A stretch of 64,000 nt of DNA, taken from assembly GCA_902363735.1 (NCBI GenBank), contig CABJBA010000003.1, positions 1 through 64,000 on the forward strand, in the 5' to 3' direction. Below are positions 59,703-64,000 of the stretch, one piece after another. Numbering within the stretch: the stretch's first letter is position 1; every line of letters starts with the position of its first letter. Below the pieces are notes generated by a model, which was not told where the DNA came from, did not search any database, and saw only the letters and a program-made list of their open reading frames with translations. Made by a program: the position numbers and the translations under genes. Source of the DNA: Clostridiaceae bacterium (lineage in GTDB: Bacteria; Bacillota; Clostridia; Lachnospirales; Lachnospiraceae).

Positions 59703-60831
59703 TAGGAGAATCCTGTGCAGAAATAATGCAAACCCAGGTCTTTCCCTGGTTCAGGATGATCTCGTTATTCTCCATGTCGTAATAATGTGTGGGCCCGTCT
59801 TCCCCATCCCTTGTCCATTTGACAGGGATGGCCCGGCCCTCTGTCACATAGCAGCCAAAAGAATCATCCACCACATTAATGTTTAAATACTCTGTGGAGG
59901 CGTAATGGCCCGATGGACAGTACTGCAGGATGATGTTTTTGACCTTGACCTGCCCCTCATCCCCCATATGTGCCTTTCCATATTGATACCGGTAGTAAAG
60001 TCCGTCATCCTCATTGTACTCAAACCATGGTTTATTCAAAGCGTATGCAGGATAGACTTTGTAAGCATCTAAAACGCCGGTCGCTCCTTCTAAGGTAACT
60101 TCACGCCCTGTTTTGGCAAAACGGTAATGCCCCTGGTAAGAGGAATCATAACTCCCCGTGTAGCCCAGTTTTTCAATGGACTCATTTAGACGTTTCCCGC
60201 TTGTGTAAGCATTATGGGGAGCTTTCCGGTCCTTCGTGCGGAAGTAGGCCACAGATCCGATGGCATCCAGACCATTGATGTTGTTTACCTTGGATAAGTA
60301 GGGCTTTGCAAAGGTACTTTGCCCATAGTGGGCGTAGATGGCATTAAATTCCCGGGCAAAGTATGTATAGTAGGTACGGCAGCTTCTGACAGAACCGATA
60401 CGCTCTAAATCGTCGTAATTTTCCATAATCGCCATATAGCGGTTCATGCCTCCTTCAGCAGGTGCTTCATAAACCACATCAGCCCGGTTGATTCCGTACT
60501 GGGGAAGGGCCTCCTTGTCGTTGCTCATCATAACGGCAACAGGCCTGCGGTTTGCTTTGGAAGAGTCCACCAGCTCCCCTGTCAGATAGCTGCGTATCTT
60601 TCCATCCTTTTCTTTACGTTCTTCAAAGGTATAGTAACTGCCGGGGCCCTCTCCCTCAGAACTTTCTGATTCTGTATCGCTGCTGATTTTAATTTCCTTT
60701 GTTTCCTGTGAAATGTTGGTTTCTATTGTTGCCTCACTGGCAGACACTTCCTGATACTTTTTGCCGCAGCCTGATAACAGAAGGGTAAACATCATCACGC
60801 CTGTAAACCAAAGCCACAATTTTTTAATCAT
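59677..60831 (-). CDS. DUF3048 lipoprotein (YerB-like)
   Basis: A 384-residue secreted protein with lipobox LSGC (Cys22). The mature part has a short Ser/Glu linker then two DUF3048 domains: RPVAVMMSNDKEALPQYGIN, ADVVYEAPAEGGMNRYMA and the RSCRTYYTYFA block in the N-terminal one. The C-terminal half contains MENNEIILNQGKTWV. Family function unknown, probably envelope-linked. Its ATG overlaps the ybeY stop by four bases (ATGA), with AGGGGAGG upstream, so it is translationally coupled. Confidence 0.87.
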   Translation of the reverse strand: MIKKLWLWFTGVMMFTLLLSGCGKKYQEVSASEATIETNISQETKEIKISSDTESESSEGEGPGSYYTFEERKEKDGKIRSYLTGELVDSSKANRRPVAVMMSNDKEALPQYGINRADVVYEAPAEGGMNRYMAIMENYDDLERIGSVRSCRTYYTYFAREFNAIYAHYGQSTFAKPYLSKVNNINGLDAIGSVAYFRTKDRKAPHNAYTSGKRLNESIEKLGYTGSYDSSYQGHYRFAKTGREVTLEGATGVLDAYKVYPAYALNKPWFEYNEDDGLYYRYQYGKAHMGDEGQVKVKNIILQYCPSGHYASTEYLNINVVDDSFGCYVTEGRAIPVKWTRDGEDGPTHYYDMENNEIILNQGKTWVCIISAQDSPNVEFYGKQ

Positions 60832-61325
60832 CTTTCGTATCCTCCCCTGACCAATATCTCTTCCTGCTTTTTCTCCATCAGAATCCGTTCTTCATCTTCC
60901 ATATGGTCATAGCCGAAGAGATGAAGCATACTGTGGGCCGTGAGAAAGGCTAGTTCCCTGGTTTGGGAATGACCGTATTTCTCCGCCTGCTCCTCCACCT
61001 TATCAACAGATATGACAATATCCCCAAGCATAAGCTCTCCTGTTTCAGGATTAAAACAATCTGCCCCCTCTTCCTCCAGAAAATCAAAATCCGAGGGAGT
61101 TTTATATTCCACCATGGGAAAGGAAAGAACATCGGTAGGGTTGTTTATGTTACGGTATTCCTGGTTGATTTGGCTGATCTCCCGATTATCCGTAATCAGA
61201 ACATTGACTTCCGCTTCATAAGGACAGTCCTCATAATCCAGGGACTCTTCCACCACCTTCGTGATAATGTCCTCATATGGAATATCCAGTTTTTTTTCCG
61301 CCTCGTACTCAATATTAATTGTCAT
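60828..61325 (-). CDS. ybeY: Endoribonuclease YbeY (rRNA maturation factor)
   Basis: Metal-dependent RNase needed for 16S rRNA 3'-end processing and ribosome quality control. From ATG 61325 the protein has 165 residues, the family length; an upstream extension inside phoH is not homologous-looking. The zinc motif is HSMLHLFGYDH (about 128-138), where the usual Gly after the first His is Ser. DVLSFPM precedes it. AAGG lies six bases before the ATG. It overlaps the phoH end by 11 bp, and the phoH-ybeY order is conserved. Confidence 0.93.
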   Translation of the reverse strand: MTINIEYEAEKKLDIPYEDIITKVVEESLDYEDCPYEAEVNVLITDNREISQINQEYRNINNPTDVLSFPMVEYKTPSDFDFLEEEGADCFNPETGELMLGDIVISVDKVEEQAEKYGHSQTRELAFLTAHSMLHLFGYDHMEDEERILMEKKQEEILVRGGYER

Positions 61326-62331
61326 TGCGCACCTTCCTGCCTCCAATGGTCTTTGTCTTTCGTTCTTCCGGCTTATTCTTCGACTCATAAGATTCATATG
61401 CCTGTACAATTTTCTGAACAAGAGGATGACGGACCACGTCACTGCTGCTTAAATAGCAAAAGCCAATGTCGTCAATCTTTTTTAAGACCCGTATGGCCAT
61501 ATCAAGACCTGATGCAGCACCTGCAGGCAGATCTTTTTGGGTTTGGTCTCCGGTTACGATCACCTTTGATCCAAAACCGATTCTGGTCAGGAACATCTTC
61601 ATCTGGGCAGGTGTGGTATTCTGGGCTTCATCCAGAATAATATAGGCATTATCCAGAGTACGGCCTCTCATATAGGCCAAAGGGGCTACCTCAATCAGCC
61701 CTTTCTCTGAATTATGAAGATAGCTTTCCGCTCCCATGATCTGATAAAGAGCATCATATAAGGGTCTTAAATAAGGATCGATCTTGCTCTGTAAATCTCC
61801 TGGAAGAAAGCCCAGCTTTTCCCCAGCTTCAATAGCAGGTCTGGTAAGAATAATCCGGTTTACCTCACCGTTTTTAAAAGCCTGTATAGCCATAGCCATA
61901 GCCAGGTAAGTCTTTCCAGTTCCTGCAGGGCCCACGCCGAAAACGATCATCTTCTTGCGGATCTGGTCCACGTAATGCTTTTGTCCCATGGTCTTTGGTT
62001 TTACCGGTTTTCCAGAAACAGTCCTGCAGATAATATCCTTGTCAATTTCAAGGATCTGCCCCTCACTATCGGAAAATGACAGAGAAAGGGCATAATCCAC
62101 GTTTTGCTCTGTAATGGAATTCCCCCGCTTGGAAAGCTCAATTAAATTGCTGAATACACTTTTTGCTCTCTGGACCATATGCTCTGGCCCTATGATCTTA
62201 AGAGCCCCATCCCGCCCGATCATGGTGACATGAAGAGTTCTCTCAATCTTTTTTAAATAGCTGTCGAATTGTCCGCAGACATTTTTTTCGTGTTCCACCG
62301 GAATATCTATGATTGTCTCAATTACGCTCAT
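61315..62331 (-). CDS. PhoH-like ATPase (YbeZ family)
   Basis: P-loop ATPase of 338 residues that partners YbeY in many bacteria. An N-terminal KH-like region (about 15-100) precedes the PhoH domain with Walker A GPAGTGKTYLAMA (about 137-149), the TRPAIEAGEKLGFLPGDL block and Walker B ILDEAQNTTP (about 231-240). TGDQTQKDLP is the sensor motif. The ATG directly abuts the yqfD stop. Probably an RNA helicase-like or RNA-remodelling activity (family inference). Confidence 0.93.
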   Translation of the reverse strand: MSVIETIIDIPVEHEKNVCGQFDSYLKKIERTLHVTMIGRDGALKIIGPEHMVQRAKSVFSNLIELSKRGNSITEQNVDYALSLSFSDSEGQILEIDKDIICRTVSGKPVKPKTMGQKHYVDQIRKKMIVFGVGPAGTGKTYLAMAMAIQAFKNGEVNRIILTRPAIEAGEKLGFLPGDLQSKIDPYLRPLYDALYQIMGAESYLHNSEKGLIEVAPLAYMRGRTLDNAYIILDEAQNTTPAQMKMFLTRIGFGSKVIVTGDQTQKDLPAGAASGLDMAIRVLKKIDDIGFCYLSSSDVVRHPLVQKIVQAYESYESKNKPEERKTKTIGGRKVRNDN

Positions 62332-63561
62332 CTATTGACTGGTCTCCTTTGGCTCCTCTGTTCTTTGTATCTCAATCTCTTCCCGCCTGCCTGCAGGCTC
62401 CTCTACTACGAAATCTAAGGCTGCCTGGCATAGAGATTCATTATCTAGTATTCTAACATGATTTTCCAGAATTTGTACCCCTTTTTCCAATAATTTTTTT
62501 TTCAGTCTTTCGTTCATCTCATCAGCCAGCTGTTTTTTCTCTTCCGGCCTGTAAGGGCGTTCATAGGAAACGTATTCTTTTCCTGTTATTCTTCCAAAAT
62601 AAACAGGAAGATAAAAGTTCCTGAACAGATGAAGCTGTTCCTCTTCCATCGTAAGCTTCCAGAGTGTTCCTTCAGGTCTTGGGCGGATAAAGAGAAAAGA
62701 ATAGCTGGAAAGCTTTCCATACCAGCCCCTTCTGGTTCTTCCTGTTTCTACATCGATTTTCTGCAAAAGAGGAATTTGCTTTGTAAAATGATATTCCGTC
62801 CTGGCTGTTATATCCGCATCTGACCGGATATAGTGAATGTTTATAATCTCTTCACTGTCTCCGATGACAGGAAGGGCACCGCTGACCAGCAGCTGTCCTT
62901 TTTCCACTTGATCACCGATGGCTACCTTTGGCACGCCGCTGCGCACAATCATGGAGGTGATCACCCCGTCTTTTTCTGCCACAATGTTGGAGGGAGTCTC
63001 ATCAATTGGAGGAATTTCAGACAGAACCTCATTTTCCTTTATCTTAACCAAAAGCCTGGTTCCTGATACCCTGGCTGATACCCAGGTTATTTCAGGAAAA
63101 TTGGTCCGGAGGGCTTCTTCCAGAGCATCGCAGTCAATTTTTGACTTTCTCATTCCATAATGAATTTCTTCTGACTCAAAATATTTAAGAAGAGTATCGT
63201 AGGTATACATTCTATTTCCTTCAAAATTAATGTCCCAGATAAAAAGAGAGAGGCAGTAAATAAGAATTAAAAAACCTGCAAATCCTGCACCGTATGCCTT
63301 TCTCTTGCGGTGAGTGTATAAAAAAAAAGGAAGTCCAAACTTTTTCAGTATCCTAAGTCTGACCTTCGATTTACGGACAAGGGGCTTGATCCTGCGAAAT
63401 CCTTTTACCGGCATAAAAAAACGGTAAGAGGACCCCGTATTTACAATCTGCCACAATTCAATTTCATGAACGCTGCATATATTGAAAAAACGTTCCGGAG
63501 AAAACCCGGTCAATTCCACAAAAAGATAGCCATATATGTAACGGGTCAGCCATATGATCAT
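62332..63561 (-). CDS. yqfD: Stage IV sporulation protein YqfD
   Basis: Sporulation membrane protein of 409 residues needed for efficient sporulation in Bacillus, probably mother-cell expressed. N-terminal soluble part (about 1-85), a hydrophobic helix (about 90-107, GFLILIYCLSLFIWDINF), then a long extracellular region with a FtsQ/POTRA-like segment (TYDTLLKYFESEEIHYG). The C-terminal tail ends in Glu- and Thr-rich sequence. I start at ATG 63561, eight bases after AAGGAGGTG; a longer frame to 63591 overlaps yqfC. Confidence 0.9.
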   Translation of the reverse strand: MIIWLTRYIYGYLFVELTGFSPERFFNICSVHEIELWQIVNTGSSYRFFMPVKGFRRIKPLVRKSKVRLRILKKFGLPFFLYTHRKRKAYGAGFAGFLILIYCLSLFIWDINFEGNRMYTYDTLLKYFESEEIHYGMRKSKIDCDALEEALRTNFPEITWVSARVSGTRLLVKIKENEVLSEIPPIDETPSNIVAEKDGVITSMIVRSGVPKVAIGDQVEKGQLLVSGALPVIGDSEEIINIHYIRSDADITARTEYHFTKQIPLLQKIDVETGRTRRGWYGKLSSYSFLFIRPRPEGTLWKLTMEEEQLHLFRNFYLPVYFGRITGKEYVSYERPYRPEEKKQLADEMNERLKKKLLEKGVQILENHVRILDNESLCQAALDFVVEEPAGRREEIEIQRTEEPKETSQ

Positions 63562-63583
63562 TTGCTTCACCTCCTTTTGCCTG

Positions 63584-63868
63584 TTATTCAAACTCCAGGG
63601 ATTTTATGTAGCCGGTGATCTTCATTTCCTCCCCGGTGTAATATTCGATCATCAGACGGTTTCCAGTAATAATCACCCGGCAGTTTTTAGCCTGCAGCTT
63701 GATGGAACAGTCTGTATAGAGTATGATACTCCGGTAGTTTTCGATGACAACGCAGCGGCGTCCTAAAAAGGATATGAGCACTTCTCCCAAAACCACATCC
63801 TTGGGAAGTTTTAAAGCGGAAGCTGCTTTTTCCTTTGATTCTTCCAACATATTCATATGCCTTTCCAT
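63584..63868 (-). CDS. yqfC: YabP/YqfC-family sporulation protein
   Basis: A 94-residue protein of the YabP/YqfC beta-rich family, with LPKDVVLGEVLISFLGRR in the first half and IENYRSIILYTDCSIKLQA, then a C-terminal KITGYIKSLEFE. It is required for sporulation in Bacillus and is expressed in the mother cell; regulation here is not proven. AGGGAAGC lies about three bases before the ATG. It is the first gene of yqfC-yqfD-phoH-ybeY, following a terminator at 63930-63964. Confidence 0.9.
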   Translation of the reverse strand: MERHMNMLEESKEKAASALKLPKDVVLGEVLISFLGRRCVVIENYRSIILYTDCSIKLQAKNCRVIITGNRLMIEYYTGEEMKITGYIKSLEFE

Positions 63869-63929
63869 TCTGCTTCCCTACACTATATGCAGAAAAAAGC
63901 CGGAAAATTCTATTGCCCTCCAAAAGTCG

Positions 63930-63964
63930 AAAAAACCCCTGGCCATGCCGAAGCAAGACCAGAG
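63930..63964 (-). terminator. Intrinsic terminator of an upstream gene beyond the right edge
   Basis: Minus strand: CTCTGG pairs with CCAGGG (one G-U) around a loop containing GCTTCGGC, followed by six T. It isolates the yqfC operon from whatever gene lies beyond position 64000. No coding region is visible between 63869 and 64000. Confidence 0.65.
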
Positions 63965-64000
63965 ATTCATCTTTTAATAATTAATTATATTTACGTTTTC

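Noticed and set aside
60963..61640. Plus-strand reading frame (225 codons) opposite ybeY and phoH
   Set aside because: Antisense to two strongly conserved genes; no family resemblance.
63882..63910. Sigma-E-like promoter GAATTTT-N14-CATATAGT before yqfC
   Set aside because: Good match to the Bacillus consensus, but a start seven bases after the -10 would fall inside the yqfC ribosome binding site, so it would give an almost leaderless mRNA; left unannotated.
1..64000. Search for tRNA, rRNA, CRISPR arrays, IS elements and prophage blocks
   Set aside because: No cloverleaf-like T-loop motifs, repeated spacer arrays, transposase genes or phage structural genes were seen.

Overview
The window looks like a chromosomal segment of a spore-forming Firmicute of the Lachnospiraceae (the Lacrimispora / Hungatella / Enterocloster neighbourhood is my best guess). 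The reasons are the gene orders yqfC-yqfD-phoH-ybeY, miaB-mutS-mutL-miaA and radC-mreC-mreD-mrdA-minC-minD-minE-rodA-mgsA, a BofC-like and a SpoVB-like gene, AGGAGG-type ribosome binding sites, and moderate GC. Apart from glmS, every gene I accept lies on the minus strand, so read the map from right to left for transcription order. No rRNA, tRNA, CRISPR array or insertion sequence is visible.

Layout from left to right. 1-3.1 kb: the first codons of an off-window gene, an intact tyrosine recombinase, an AT-rich 750-bp gap with inverted repeats, a small secreted protein and a small Cys-motif protein. 3.1-5.2 kb: dCTP deaminase and an LCP cell-wall ligase. 5.5-11.4 kb: a glycerol-3-phosphate/glycerophosphodiester uptake operon (ugpC-A-E-B, a cytosolic glycerophosphodiester phosphodiesterase, a HAD phosphatase) with a Pho-box-like repeat in front. 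11.4-13.7 kb: glmS on the plus strand, with a near-consensus promoter, a glmS ribozyme leader and a terminator. 13.7-21.6 kb: a GH42 beta-galactosidase, a sugar ABC importer with a terminator-like hairpin after the binding-protein gene, and a YesM/YesN two-component pair.

21.8-28 kb: a cytidylate-kinase-like gene, then hlyD-like, yggS, sepF, aroB, lspA and rluD. 28.1-46.6 kb: a small P-loop gene, then a nearly unbroken run (in transcription order miaB, mutS, mutL, miaA, a PLP lyase, a DUF4321 gene, radC, mreC, mreD, mrdA, minC, minD, minE, rodA, mgsA, dac) joining tRNA modification, mismatch repair, cell shape and division-site placement. No mreB lies between radC and mreC. 46.8-50 kb: two membrane proteins (one with a FAIM1-like domain) and an Lsa-type ABC-F ribosome-protection ATPase.

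50-64 kb: motA-motB without other flagellar genes, proB / DUF896 / 5-formyl-THF cyclo-ligase / proA, two overlapping flavoprotein genes, a BofC-like gene, a SpoVB/MurJ-like flippase, a DUF3048 lipoprotein, ybeY, phoH, yqfD and yqfC.

The most striking non-coding structure is the ABC-F leader (49687-49981). It has a consensus promoter, a three-codon upstream ORF (Met-Lys-Tyr-stop) embedded in the 5' arm of a long hairpin ending in seven U, and a second terminator before the gene. This is the architecture expected of antibiotic-sensing ribosome-mediated attenuation. Other points worth attention are the Pho-box-like repeat between ugpC and glmS, the FAIM1-like membrane protein, the missing mreB, the enlarged PBP2 and the inverted repeats by the recombinase.
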